A DNA stretch of 64,000 bases from Treponema sp. (GTDB lineage: Bacteria; Spirochaetota; Spirochaetia; Treponematales; Breznakiellaceae): NCBI GenBank assembly GCA_009777535.1, contig WRLP01000005.1, positions 92,149-156,148 on the forward strand, written 5' to 3'. This document shows positions 1-7,936 of this stretch, in pieces (the stretch's first letter is position 1; each line of letters begins with the position of its first letter). The notes under the pieces are model-generated. The model worked only from the letters and a program-made list of their open reading frames with translations. It was not told the origin of the DNA and did no database searches. The translations under genes were made by a program, and so were the position numbers.

Positions 1-1
1 T

Positions 2-109
2 ATAGAAGAATTGCTGGATCAGGGGATTAAGCCGAATACTGTACGGCTTTCTATAGGGACAGAACACATTGACGATATTATCGCCGATTTAGAACAGGCT
101 TTGAGGTAA
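2..109 (+). CDS. C-terminal fragment of a Cys/Met-metabolism PLP enzyme (O-acetylhomoserine sulfhydrylase-like)
   Basis: Only the last 35 codons are in the window; the gene enters from the left edge and stops with TAA at 107-109. The peptide reads like the end of the gamma-family PLP enzymes (MetY/MetB/MetC): a [10 protein letters not shown] stretch followed by [11 protein letters not shown], the conserved final strand and helix that close the C-terminal domain. The gene ends 7 bp before cysK, so the two are probably co-transcribed as a sulfur-assimilation pair that makes homocysteine or cysteine from sulfide. Which member of the family it is cannot be told from the fragment. Confidence 0.7.
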   Translation: MEELLDQGIKPNTVRLSIGTEHIDDIIADLEQALR

Positions 110-116
110 TAGTTTT

Positions 117-1055
117 ATGGAAAAAATCGCAAGCACTTTATCAGAACTCATTGGGAAAACGCCATTATTGCGTTTAAATGGGTACGAAAAGAATTTTGGT
201 CTTGAAGCTGAAATATTTGGCAAACTGGAATATTTTAACCCTACCGGAAGTGTAAAAGATCGTATCGCATTGGCAATGATCAATGAAGCAGAAAAAAACG
301 GTACATTAAAAAATGGTTCGGTTATTATTGAGCCAACCAGTGGAAATACGGGCATTGGCCTTGCTTCTATAGCTGCAGCACGAGGGTATCGCATAATACT
401 TACTATGCCTGAAACAATGAGCATAGAACGCCGTAAATTGTTAGCCGCTTATGGTGCGGAACTTGTACTAACAGAAGGAACAAAAGGGATGAAAGGTGCA
501 ATTGCCAAAGCAGAAGAATTAATTGCAGAAATTCCTAATTCATTAATTCTCAAACAGTTTAATAATCCAGCCAATCCACAAATCCACTATGAAACTACCG
601 GACCTGAAATTTGGAATGACACAGACGGTAAAATTGATATTTTTGTTTCAGGTGTTGGAACTGGCGGAACAATTACAGGCGCAGGAGATTTTCTTAAATC
701 AAAAAATCCCTTGATAAAGATTGTTGCAGTTGAACCATTTGATTCTCCAATGCTTTCTGAGGGAAAAGCGGGGGCACACAAAATCCAAGGTATTGGCGCA
801 GGTTTTGTACCGAAGATATTAAACACAAGTATTTACGATGAAATAATCACTGTAAAAAATGATGATGCATTTGAAACAGTGCGCAATCTTGCTCGTACTG
901 ATGGACTGCTTGTTGGTATATCATCAGGTGCGGCATTATGGGCTGCAGCACAAATTGCCAATCGAACAGAAAACAAAGGGAAAAGAATTGTGGTTATTCT
1001 TCCCGATACAGGCGAAAGGTATTTGTCTACGCCATTGTTTGAGGCAAATATTTGA
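117..1055 (+). CDS. cysK: Cysteine synthase A (O-acetylserine sulfhydrylase)
   Basis: PLP enzyme that makes cysteine from O-acetylserine and sulfide in the cytoplasm. The 312-residue length is typical of CysK. The PLP lysine is K47 in NPTGSVKDR, the substrate loop TSGNTG is at 74-79, and a glycine-rich phosphate-binding VGTGGT lies near 180-186. The ATG at 117 follows the upstream PLP-enzyme gene by 7 bp with no clear Shine-Dalgarno sequence, so translational coupling is likely. The gene is AT-rich compared with the core of the window. CysK and CysM are hard to separate by eye, but the motif set and length favour CysK. Confidence 0.93.
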   Translation: MEKIASTLSELIGKTPLLRLNGYEKNFGLEAEIFGKLEYFNPTGSVKDRIALAMINEAEKNGTLKNGSVIIEPTSGNTGIGLASIAAARGYRIILTMPETMSIERRKLLAAYGAELVLTEGTKGMKGAIAKAEELIAEIPNSLILKQFNNPANPQIHYETTGPEIWNDTDGKIDIFVSGVGTGGTITGAGDFLKSKNPLIKIVAVEPFDSPMLSEGKAGAHKIQGIGAGFVPKILNTSIYDEIITVKNDDAFETVRNLARTDGLLVGISSGAALWAAAQIANRTENKGKRIVVILPDTGERYLSTPLFEANI

Positions 1056-1108
1056 AACAAATATTTATAAAATATAAAGTAAAAATAATAATAAAAGGCG
1101 CAACCTTC

Positions 1109-1311
1109 ACATAACAAACGATTAACGCGCCTGTCCTATGGACAGGACGCCGCCTGTTCGGCCTTCAACCCGGCAGGGTTGGAGGGGTTCAGTTGGCTAG
1201 GTCATGGCTAAAGCCACTCCCACGCCTCCTTCACCCACATTCCAGCCCACCGCAAACCCACGGTTTGCTTTATAAGGTGGGCTGGAACGTCGTCATTCTG
1301 GAACGTTAGGC
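1109..1311 (+). repeat. attC-like structured site A in a 456-bp gene-free gap
   Basis: The gap 1056-1511 holds no convincing gene. It contains a GC-rich structured segment that begins TAACAAACG (from 1112), as attC sites often do, and ends CGTTAGGC, which matches the integron core GTTRRRY at 1305-1311. Inside is a long perfect hairpin: 1240-1251 pairs with 1276-1287 and 1252-1258 pairs with 1262-1268. The part from about 1111 to 1192 is closely related to site C at 3335-3416, with an extra segment of about 15 bp. The outer L-box pairing is weak, so this is the least certain of the three sites. Confidence 0.4.
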
Positions 1312-1476
1312 GTAATTAGACATATTTTGACTGATACATCGTTAATATATTTAAGCTAAAATTAAGGCACTCAAAGAGTTAGGGAGGAGCCTGTTATATG
1401 GTTTAAAGAGGTCAATATCATGTATTTGAAGAAGAAATGTTATAAAATTCAATTGATAAAAAGATTGGCTGCAGAC

Positions 1477-1506
1477 TTGACACAATATTAAATATAAATG
1501 TATAAT
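1477..1506 (+). promoter_or_regulatory. Sigma70-type promoter abutting the 1512 start codon
   Basis: A perfect TTGACA at 1477-1482, an 18-bp spacer and a perfect TATAAT at 1501-1506 are followed after 5 nt by the ATG at 1512. Transcription would begin at or within a base or two of the start codon, and no Shine-Dalgarno sequence is present. Confidence 0.7.
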
Positions 1507-1511
1507 ACACT

Positions 1512-2090
1512 ATGAAAAAGTATCAACAAATTATTGTTATTTCTATTACTGTTCTTTTTTTGATAATTTTTATTATTCCTGGATTTTGGGGAGCATCTTT
1601 TGCACCATGGGTAGATACAAAATATGAAAGTATTGAATTAAGTGATATTCCAGTTTATTCACAAATTTGGCTTAGTAATTATGAAAAACTAAATGATGTA
1701 TATAAAAAATATTATTTTAATGATTCCCTGATATTAGTACATTGTTCTAAACCATACAAAAAACAATATAAAATATATGTAAGTGCATATTCAAGAAATG
1801 AAGAAAAAGCAGAATATTTTATTAATGAATATAATATAATGGCGGGAAATTTTATGAGCTATGATAAAATGATTTATGAAAAGCCAATCATTATACCTGA
1901 AAATTTAAGTCATAGTAATAGTGCACCATTTAAAGCAGATTTTGATATAGGTAATTATTCCTTAAAGGATAAAACAATAATAGTTTTAATAAATATAACA
2001 ATTAAAAGGATTGATAATATTGAAACAAAAGTTTTGAAATATAGTTTTCAAAGAAAGTCTACATTTGGATTATATAGAGGTGGAGTTTAA
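1512..2090 (+). CDS. Hypothetical membrane-anchored protein in a cassette-like context
   Basis: 192 residues that I do not recognise. An N-terminal hydrophobic segment (about residues 7-30, rich in I, V, L and F) follows MKKYQQ, which indicates a signal anchor or an uncleaved signal peptide. The rest is a polar, Asn/Tyr/Lys-rich domain that would lie outside the membrane. The gene is very AT-rich, unlike the GC-balanced core genes, and sits alone between attC-like sites A and B in the same orientation, as a gene cassette would. The start is fixed by the strong promoter just upstream, which implies a leaderless message. Confidence 0.7.
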   Translation: MKKYQQIIVISITVLFLIIFIIPGFWGASFAPWVDTKYESIELSDIPVYSQIWLSNYEKLNDVYKKYYFNDSLILVHCSKPYKKQYKIYVSAYSRNEEKAEYFINEYNIMAGNFMSYDKMIYEKPIIIPENLSHSNSAPFKADFDIGNYSLKDKTIIVLINITIKRIDNIETKVLKYSFQRKSTFGLYRGGV

Positions 2091-2122
2091 ATATTGAAGG
2101 TTAAAAATATAGGTCCAACTGC

Positions 2123-2311
2123 GCTTAACAGGTCTGTTTACGCTTAGCCGCCTAACGGCGGCTTGGACTCCGAAAAACCGCTGTCGTGCTTCGCCCTTTG
2201 TGCGGTTTTGTCTCTGCCACAGTTTGGGCATGGGGTTGCGTATCTTCGATACGATGCTTCGCATTGCCCTTTTGCCTGCCCAAACCGTCGCATACAACCG
2301 GAGCGTTATGT
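2123..2311 (+). repeat. attC-like structured site B
   Basis: The gap 2091-2387 carries a GC-rich structured stretch between two AT-rich genes. Its left edge GCTTAAC (2123-2129) fits RYYYAAC and its right edge GTTATGT (2305-2311) resembles the core form GTTATGC seen in Vibrio repeats. Next to these, GGTCTGT (2131-2137) can pair with ACAACC (2294-2299), leaving one extrahelical C, a known attC hallmark. Internal hairpins include GTTTGGGCA pairing with TGCCCAAAC. The 189-bp length is at the long end for attC sites. Confidence 0.5.
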
Positions 2312-2387
2312 GCCAATATTCAATTCATTAAAAATATGTATTGACATTAAAGCATTAATGTGAAAAAATAGTTAGGGGGAGATATTT

Positions 2388-3305
2388 ATGAAAGTTATAG
2401 TTTCATTTTTGGTTTTTTTCTTTATGGTATTTTCAGTATATTCTAATGGTAATAGAGAAATACCTTTAGTGAATGAACAGAATATAGCATTTGAAAAAAT
2501 TACAAATATAGAAATTTCTTATAGATCAGATGAAATTATTTTATTAACTAGTAGAACTAATTCTGTTATTATTAAAGAATATATGAGCATAAATAATAGC
2601 AATTATTATTCAAATATAAATAATGATGGCAATAGATTATCAATAAGAAGAGGAAATAGACCAATTTTTTTAGGATTGTTTAATTCATTTTATGCTCGCA
2701 TTGAAGTTTATATTCCAGAGCATCTTATTCAAGATGTCACTTTAACAACAACAAGTGGGAGAATAATTGTTTCTGATAATTTTACTTTATCTCGATTAAA
2801 CTTACAAACAACAAGTGGAAGCATCAGTAATAATTCAGTAACTGGAAATATTATTGCTAAATCAACGAGCGGTAGTATTAATTTGGGTATTATAGTCGGC
2901 AATGTTTCCATTGAATCTACAAGTGGACGTATTACAATAGATCAACTGTCAGGATCATTGAAAGCTAAGTCTTCAAGTGGTTCAATTAATGCTGGAACGG
3001 TAAATGGAGATGTTTATGCAGAAACAACAAGTGGAAGAATTTATAGTTCTTTTATAGAAATTAATGGAAATATATCATTAACTTCTACTAGTGGCAAGAT
3101 TGAACTTATTATACCACAAAATAGTGAATTTAATTTTACTGCAAGAAGAACAAGCGGAAATTTATCTACCCCATTTTCTGAAAGATTGTTTTCCCCTGTT
3201 TCTGACAGAAGGTTAGCACAAGGAATTATTGGAGAAAACAATCCAAATAATAATATAAACATAAGAACAACTTCTGGTTCAATATCAGTACAATGGAAAA
3301 TTTAA
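2388..3305 (+). CDS. Exported DUF4097-like beta-repeat protein
   Basis: 305 residues with a signal peptide (hydrophobic about residues 3-18, then YSNGN) and no lipobox cysteine. From about residue 120 to the C-terminus the motif T-T/S-S-G-x-I recurs roughly every 19 residues (TTSGRI, TTSGSI, STSGSI, STSGRI and so on), which predicts a beta-solenoid. This is the pattern of the DUF4097/putative-adhesin fold found in envelope proteins of unknown role. A Shine-Dalgarno sequence (GGGGGAG) precedes the ATG. The gene is AT-rich, lies between attC-like sites B and C and points the same way as the neighbouring orphan gene, consistent with a second cassette. Confidence 0.75.
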   Translation: MKVIVSFLVFFFMVFSVYSNGNREIPLVNEQNIAFEKITNIEISYRSDEIILLTSRTNSVIIKEYMSINNSNYYSNINNDGNRLSIRRGNRPIFLGLFNSFYARIEVYIPEHLIQDVTLTTTSGRIIVSDNFTLSRLNLQTTSGSISNNSVTGNIIAKSTSGSINLGIIVGNVSIESTSGRITIDQLSGSLKAKSSSGSINAGTVNGDVYAETTSGRIYSSFIEINGNISLTSTSGKIELIIPQNSEFNFTARRTSGNLSTPFSERLFSPVSDRRLAQGIIGENNPNNNINIRTTSGSISVQWKI

Positions 3306-3334
3306 ATAAAAAATAGTGGTAAAAGAAAAACGTC

Positions 3335-3416
3335 GCCTAACAAGCGATTAACGCTACACCGCCTGTTCAGCCTTCAACCTGACAGGGTTGGAGGGGTTTA
3401 ATCCAGATCGTTAAAT
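3335..3416 (+). repeat. attC-like structured site C (best of three)
   Basis: This site has the canonical integron attC layout within 82 bp. R'' box GCCTAAC (3335-3341, fits RYYYAAC), spacer AAGC, and L'' GATTAA (3346-3351) are matched by L' TTAATC (3398-3403), spacer CAGATC and R' GTTAAAT (3410-3416, fits GTTRRRY). The two L boxes are perfectly complementary, and the spacers are unequal as expected. It lies 29 bp after the end of the DUF4097-like gene in the correct orientation for a cassette. The interior closely matches the left half of site A. Confidence 0.6.
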
Positions 3417-3450
3417 GACATAAGATCCAAAATTGTGGAAAAGTAAATTA

Positions 3451-4011
3451 TTAAGCATTACCTATTGTAATTAATTCTGGTAAGGTATCAACTAGTATTC
3501 TAATAATTTCATCCGGTGTTTTATTGGCACCTTCTGAAAGCCATTTATTTAAAACATTCCAAAATCCACCGGTATGATAAGCTAACATATATTTTGTTTC
3601 AGTTAATTCAATTGTTGGATCAATTTTTTTGTGCTTAATGAAATATATTTCAAAAAGAGTTTCAAATTCCCTCAACAGCAAAAGGAGCAAGTTGTTCTTA
3701 TATAAACATAACAAGAATTCTTTTTCCTTTTCGCAAATGGTATAAAACGAGATTAAAACGGCTTTTGTTTTAAAATTTTTGTGTGATATAATTAACTTTT
3801 CATAATCCTTTGCTAATTTATTAATTTTAAATTGTATAATATCTTCTTTAGAAGAAAAATGACGGTAGAATGTTCTTCTGTCGATTCCGGCTTTTTGTGC
3901 AATATCAGATATGGTAATACTCCTGAATTTTTTTCTTTTCATAAGGAGAAGCAGCGAGTCTGCCATCCATTCTTTAGAGTTGTCAGCTTTCTCTGTTTGA
4001 CTTTTTGACAT
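3451..4011 (-). CDS. TetR/AcrR family transcriptional regulator
   Basis: 186 residues. The N-terminal DNA-binding domain (about residues 13-60) shows the TetR helix-turn-helix pattern: ITISDIAQKAGIDRRTFYRH, then FSSKEDI. The remainder is an all-helical ligand-binding or dimerisation domain with no recognisable specificity. A Shine-Dalgarno AAGGA precedes the ATG. It is divergent from the hydrolase at 4148, with a shared upstream region of about 136 bp containing an inverted repeat, so it probably represses that hydrolase and perhaps itself. Like its left neighbours it is AT-rich. Confidence 0.85.
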   Translation of the reverse strand: MSKSQTEKADNSKEWMADSLLLLMKRKKFRSITISDIAQKAGIDRRTFYRHFSSKEDIIQFKINKLAKDYEKLIISHKNFKTKAVLISFYTICEKEKEFLLCLYKNNLLLLLLREFETLFEIYFIKHKKIDPTIELTETKYMLAYHTGGFWNVLNKWLSEGANKTPDEIIRILVDTLPELITIGNA

Positions 4012-4043
4012 TATTCTTTCCTTCTGTCACAAATCGATGCGAT

Positions 4044-4097
4044 CTGAGACATTTATGAAAATTTATTTGACCAAAGTACTGTCTCTCAGAATATAAT
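4044..4097 (+). promoter_or_regulatory. Divergent control region with candidate TetR operator
   Basis: For the plus-strand hydrolase a TTGACC (4067-4072) and TATAAT (4092-4097) are separated by 19 bp, a rather long spacer. CTGAGAC (4044-4050) and GTCTCTCAG (4081-4089) form an imperfect inverted repeat that brackets the -35 box and reaches the -10 region. This placement suits binding by the TetR protein encoded next door. The link is inferred from position. Confidence 0.4.
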
Positions 4098-4147
4098 CAA
4101 GAGGGATTTATTACAATACATTAAAAAAATAAAAGGAGAATACTCCC

Positions 4148-5110
4148 ATGATTGACAAAAAGCAAAAGATCAAACTAAACAGCGTAGAGCAGAAAATCCA
4201 CATTCGCGGCACAGCGGACAAGCCTGTGATTCTGTTCGTGCATGGCGGCCCGGGTTTGTGCAATCGCCACGAAATAATGGTACAGGACGATTTGGCGAAA
4301 AACTTCATCCTTGTAGCTTGGGATCAGCGCGGCACGGGAGGGTCGTATATTGCAGATCAATCGCACTTAACTAACGACAAATTAGTCGAAGACACGCACG
4401 AATTGATACTGTGGCTGATCAAAGAATTCAAGCAGAAAAAGATCATCGTTGCCGGCATATCGTGGGGTTCGGTATTGACTAGCCTCTTGGCTGATCGCCA
4501 TCCTGACACAATCGCCGCCGTCATCAATTACGGCCAAGCCGTGTCGAGCCATGGCGAAAAGTTGTCGTATGATTTCGCACTGAAAGCCGCTCGCGATGCA
4601 AACAATCAGAAATCAATCCGGGTTTTAGAAGAAATTGGTGCACCGATCGACGGCAAAATGTACCGCGGCGGGTTGGAAGATCTAATGAAACAGCGACGAA
4701 TCCTGTGCAAGTACGGCGGCTGGTCACCCAATCCAAAACGCCAGAGTTACTATTCTGCGATTTTACGCCCGATATTAAAAGGTTTATTGTCTGGCGAATA
4801 TTCCATCGGCGACGTAATCGGCATCGCCAAAGGTTCGTCCGAATCTGTTAAAAAGCTGATTTTAGAAGAATACCCGGATTTTGACTTAGCTAAAACCAAT
4901 ACCAGATTTAACGTACCATATTTTATTTTTCAAGGCCGCGAAGATTGGGTTTGCCCATCTGGGCCAGTAGAAGAATATTTCAATCTCGTTCGCGCGCCAA
5001 AGAAAGAATTGGTATGGTTCGACAAATCCGGTCACGATCCGATGGCGGATGAGCCGGCGAAATTTGCCGATGGAACACTGCGTGTGTCACGAAAAATTTC
5101 TTTCTCATAA
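4148..5110 (+). CDS. Alpha/beta hydrolase, proline iminopeptidase-like
   Basis: 320 residues of the alpha/beta-hydrolase fold. Near the N-terminus VHGGPG supplies the oxyanion-hole motif and WDQRGTGGS the following conserved strand-turn, both typical of the prolyl aminopeptidase branch (peptidase S33). The nucleophile elbow is GISWGS (Ser near residue 107). The acid is likely the Asp of GREDW, and the His is in DKSGHDP near the C-terminus. No signal peptide is visible, so it is probably cytoplasmic. Its base composition is more GC-balanced than the flanking AT-rich genes, which suggests a different origin. It is probably controlled by the divergent TetR protein. The substrate is unknown: a peptide, ester or xenobiotic is possible. 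Confidence 0.8.
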   Translation: MIDKKQKIKLNSVEQKIHIRGTADKPVILFVHGGPGLCNRHEIMVQDDLAKNFILVAWDQRGTGGSYIADQSHLTNDKLVEDTHELILWLIKEFKQKKIIVAGISWGSVLTSLLADRHPDTIAAVINYGQAVSSHGEKLSYDFALKAARDANNQKSIRVLEEIGAPIDGKMYRGGLEDLMKQRRILCKYGGWSPNPKRQSYYSAILRPILKGLLSGEYSIGDVIGIAKGSSESVKKLILEEYPDFDLAKTNTRFNVPYFIFQGREDWVCPSGPVEEYFNLVRAPKKELVWFDKSGHDPMADEPAKFADGTLRVSRKISFS

Positions 5111-5186
5111 TTATTCACGGCGATCTTACTAAAATAGCGGCTGTTATGACCGCTCGTACAACAACTTCTGATTAGAGGTCTTAAGA

Positions 5187-5888
5187 ATGAAAGTTACAAT
5201 AATTAACGGTAGTCCAAGAAAAAATGGATCGACTTTTAAAATATTAAAATTTTTTAAGGAATCACTGGAAATTGCTTTTTCTGGCATAAATATAGAATTT
5301 TTCAATTTAATTGATTTTAATATAAAATATTGTATAGGTTGTCAAAATTGTTATAGAACTGGCAAGTGTGTTTTTTTGGAGGATGGTATCGAAGAGATAC
5401 ATGATATTATAAAAAATAGTAATGCAATTATTTTTGGAAGTCCTACATATGCAAGTAATGTATCCGGATTGTATAAATCGTTTCATGACAGGATACATAT
5501 TACAATGGAGCATTTATTGTATAAAAAGCCCTGTATTAATATTACTACGTATGAAAATGCAATGGGAAACAAAACATTGGGAATAATGAAGGAAATGGTA
5601 ATGAATGCAGGTGGGTATAATGTAGGATCAATAGCAATTAAAAATACCTTCAATAAAGATCCATTAAGTGATAAAAATAAAATCAAAATAAAAAAATTGG
5701 CACTTAAATTGATTCATAGAATACAGATAAATAAACATCCTATGATTTCAAAAATTTATTCAAAAATCGCAATAAATATATTTTTGAAGCCATTTGTATA
5801 TAAAAATAAAGAAAACAATCAAGGAATAATTAATAGTTGGAAAGAATTAAAAATAATTGAAAATACCCCGGCACCAGATAAAAGATAA
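5187..5888 (+). CDS. Flavodoxin-fold NAD(P)H-dependent FMN reductase
   Basis: 233 residues. The N-terminus INGSPRKNGST is the FMN phosphate-binding loop of the NADPH-dependent FMN reductase/iron-sulfur flavoprotein family, and FGSPTYASNVSG (near residue 88) is the second flavin-binding loop. Between them CIGCQNC...GKC gives a cysteine cluster (near residues 49-60) like that of reductases in this family from anaerobes. The C-terminal 60 residues are Lys/Ile/Asn-rich and not conserved to my eye. A Shine-Dalgarno AGAGGT precedes the ATG. The very AT-rich codon use points to recent acquisition. The physiological substrate is unknown. Confidence 0.8.
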   Translation: MKVTIINGSPRKNGSTFKILKFFKESLEIAFSGINIEFFNLIDFNIKYCIGCQNCYRTGKCVFLEDGIEEIHDIIKNSNAIIFGSPTYASNVSGLYKSFHDRIHITMEHLLYKKPCINITTYENAMGNKTLGIMKEMVMNAGGYNVGSIAIKNTFNKDPLSDKNKIKIKKLALKLIHRIQINKHPMISKIYSKIAINIFLKPFVYKNKENNQGIINSWKELKIIENTPAPDKR

Positions 5889-5935
5889 AGGTTAAGGAGG
5901 GGACTGAAAAGCCTGCAGGGTTGTTAATTTTCTTC

Positions 5936-5963
5936 TTGACAAGTCCCTTGCCTGGCATATAGA
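5936..5963 (+). promoter_or_regulatory. Sigma70-type promoter for the Cys-rich protein gene
   Basis: TTGACA (5936-5941), a 16-bp spacer and TATAGA (5958-5963) lie about 40 bp upstream of the ATG at 6006, which has its own Shine-Dalgarno GGAGG (5996-6000). This is a conventional leadered promoter. Confidence 0.5.
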
Positions 5964-6005
5964 ATTTCCACAATATTACTGCTGATAAATGTTTTGGAGG
6001 TAAAT

Positions 6006-6257
6006 ATGGCTTATACATGCGGAGATTGTAAATTATTTGAAGGTGCCGGCAAGGTGTGCGGTGCCGGTGTATCCAATCGTAACCCTACTACAACTTCCTG
6101 TCTCAACGGTTTTAAGGGGCCAACACGCCTTTTTACCGGCAACAGATGCGGCTGCTGTGTCCTTTTTGAGGGTCCTGAAAAAAAATGCGGCGGAGAGTTG
6201 TCCGGCCGCCGCTCCGGTACTGCTGCCTGCGGCAGTTACACGCCAATTGCGGGTTAA
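6006..6257 (+). CDS. Small Cys-rich protein with a duplicated CxxC-LFEG motif
   Basis: 83 residues, function unknown. Two homologous halves carry the same pattern: C-x2-C-x-L-F-E-G, then K-x-C-G, then a final Cys after a Thr-rich stretch (YTCGDCKLFEG...KVCG...TTSC and NRCGCCVLFEG...KKCG...TAAC). Four cysteines per half suggest one metal ion, probably zinc, bound by each repeat. No signal peptide or membrane segment is present. The start at 6006 is chosen over a TTG at 5994 because GGAGG (5996-6000) is spaced correctly for it. The RecQ-like helicase follows on the same strand, so a shared transcript is possible, but a functional link is only inferred. Confidence 0.7.
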   Translation: MAYTCGDCKLFEGAGKVCGAGVSNRNPTTTSCLNGFKGPTRLFTGNRCGCCVLFEGPEKKCGGELSGRRSGTAACGSYTPIAG

Positions 6258-6356
6258 ATACAGCATAGCTTCCCTTGATCGTCTTCTTTGGCTCTCGTTC
6301 ATAATATTTTCTCCCTGCCACTAATGCAAAACAGCGCCTGCGCGCCATATATATGC

Positions 6357-7925
6357 ATGAAAGAAGATCAAATTATTTCGCTGGGCAGGGAAGTCTTTCC
6401 GGCAGATGATCCCCTGGGCAATGCGGTAAAGAGCCTGTTCGGGCTGTCGTACCTGTTCCCCTACCAGCGCCTTGTTATTGCCAATATTCTTGAAGCGGCG
6501 GCAGCTTCAGGAATTCGGCTGCGCTGGCCGGAACCTGAAACCGCCGCAGCGGATGAAACAATCCCGGAAGGAGATGAAGACACCGATCGCTTTTCTTCGG
6601 GGAAACAGATTGTGATTCTTCCCACAGGCGCCGGAAAATCACTTTGCTTTCAGCTTCCGGCAATGCTGATGGAAGGGCCGACCCTGGTTATCTACCCAAT
6701 TCTTTCGCTGATGGCCGACCAGCAGCGCCGCCTTAGCGAAAATGGTTTTTCCCCGGTAATTCTAAGGGGAGGGCAAAGCAGGGAGGAGCGTGATGCGATT
6801 TGGGAAAAACTCGCAAGCGGTAAAAGCAAATTCATAATCGCAAATCCCGAGGTTCTGCTGACGGCCCAGGTAAAGGCAGCCCTGGAAAAAATTAAGGTGG
6901 TTCACATTGTTATAGACGAGGCACATTGCGTAAGTGAGTGGGGGGAGAGCTTTAGGCCCAGTTACCTGGAAATAAATTCCATAATAAAAAATGTTAATCC
7001 GCCGCTTGTTACCGCTTTTACCGCAACTGCCAGCGCACCTGTGCTGGAAAAAATTAAAAAATACATTTTCGGCGATATGGAAGCGATGCAGATTGTGGGA
7101 AGCCCAGACAGGGCCAACATCAGTTACTGGGCAAGGCCCTGCATTGACCGCGATTTGGCTGTGCGGGATTACCTCTTAAAAAACAACCGGCCTGCGATTG
7201 TATTCTGTTCGTCGCGGAAAGGAACCGAAAAAATTGCACGGTATCTTAGAAATGAGTTAGGCGACATGGGTATGGATTGGCACGGAGAAATACGGTTCTA
7301 CCACGCCGGTTTAAGCAGGGAAGAAAAGGCCGGTGTGGAAAAATGGTTTTTGAATAATAGCGAAGCTGTGTTATGTGCAACATGCGCTTTTGGAATGGGC
7401 GTCGATAAATCGGACATCCGCACCGTGATACACAGGGACTGTCCCCCTTCAGTGGAGGCATATCTGCAGGAAGCAGGCAGGGCGGGGCGTGACGGGGCTC
7501 AGTCAAAGGCAATACTGCTGTGGGGGCCGGAAGACGAGGGCGCTCTTTGCCGCGCCAAAACCAAAGAAGAACGCAGCCGCATTGCGGCGCTGCTGAATTA
7601 TGCCAGGGAAACAGGGCGCTGCAGGAGACATGAGCTTTTGGCCATGCTTAACTACGACAGTGGAGGCCTTGTTCCCGAGAGGCAGTGCTGTGATGTCTGC
7701 GAAAAGGAATCGATGGCGGAGTTTAGGGAAGAAGCGAGCCTGAAAGATTTTTTCCATAAAAATAAACGCCGTTATACGGCAGGGGAGGCTTCTTTGGTTT
7801 TGGCAGAGAGCGAAACAGTCAGAATATCCGAGGCACAGGCGCGCCAAGTGATATTTGGCCTTGTAAAAGAGGGCAGACTGAAAAAATTAAAATATTTCCC
7901 CTGGAAAAATAAAATCACTGTATAA
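6357..7925 (+). CDS. RecQ-like ATP-dependent DNA helicase
   Basis: About 522 residues. Superfamily 2 motifs appear in order: motif 0 (PYQRLVI), Walker A LPTGAGKS, DEAH box in VIDEAHCVSEWG (the RecQ-type motif II with its aromatic-rich loop), motif III TAFTATA, and motif VI QEAGRAGRD. A short zinc-binding region follows (Cys of GRCRRHE, then CCDVCE). The protein then ends with a small winged-helix-like tail and no HRDC domain, so it is shorter than E. coli RecQ. It would unwind DNA during recombination and repair. The start is uncertain: the frame is open from a TTG at 6288 and an ATG at 6324, none with a Shine-Dalgarno sequence. The ATG at 6357 was chosen because the upstream residues look non-coding. 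It converges on the Lhr helicase gene. Confidence 0.85.
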   Translation: MKEDQIISLGREVFPADDPLGNAVKSLFGLSYLFPYQRLVIANILEAAAASGIRLRWPEPETAAADETIPEGDEDTDRFSSGKQIVILPTGAGKSLCFQLPAMLMEGPTLVIYPILSLMADQQRRLSENGFSPVILRGGQSREERDAIWEKLASGKSKFIIANPEVLLTAQVKAALEKIKVVHIVIDEAHCVSEWGESFRPSYLEINSIIKNVNPPLVTAFTATASAPVLEKIKKYIFGDMEAMQIVGSPDRANISYWARPCIDRDLAVRDYLLKNNRPAIVFCSSRKGTEKIARYLRNELGDMGMDWHGEIRFYHAGLSREEKAGVEKWFLNNSEAVLCATCAFGMGVDKSDIRTVIHRDCPPSVEAYLQEAGRAGRDGAQSKAILLWGPEDEGALCRAKTKEERSRIAALLNYARETGRCRRHELLAMLNYDSGGLVPERQCCDVCEKESMAEFREEASLKDFFHKNKRRYTAGEASLVLAESETVRISEAQARQVIFGLVKEGRLKKLKYFPWKNKITV

Positions 7926-7936
7926 GGCTGTTCACG

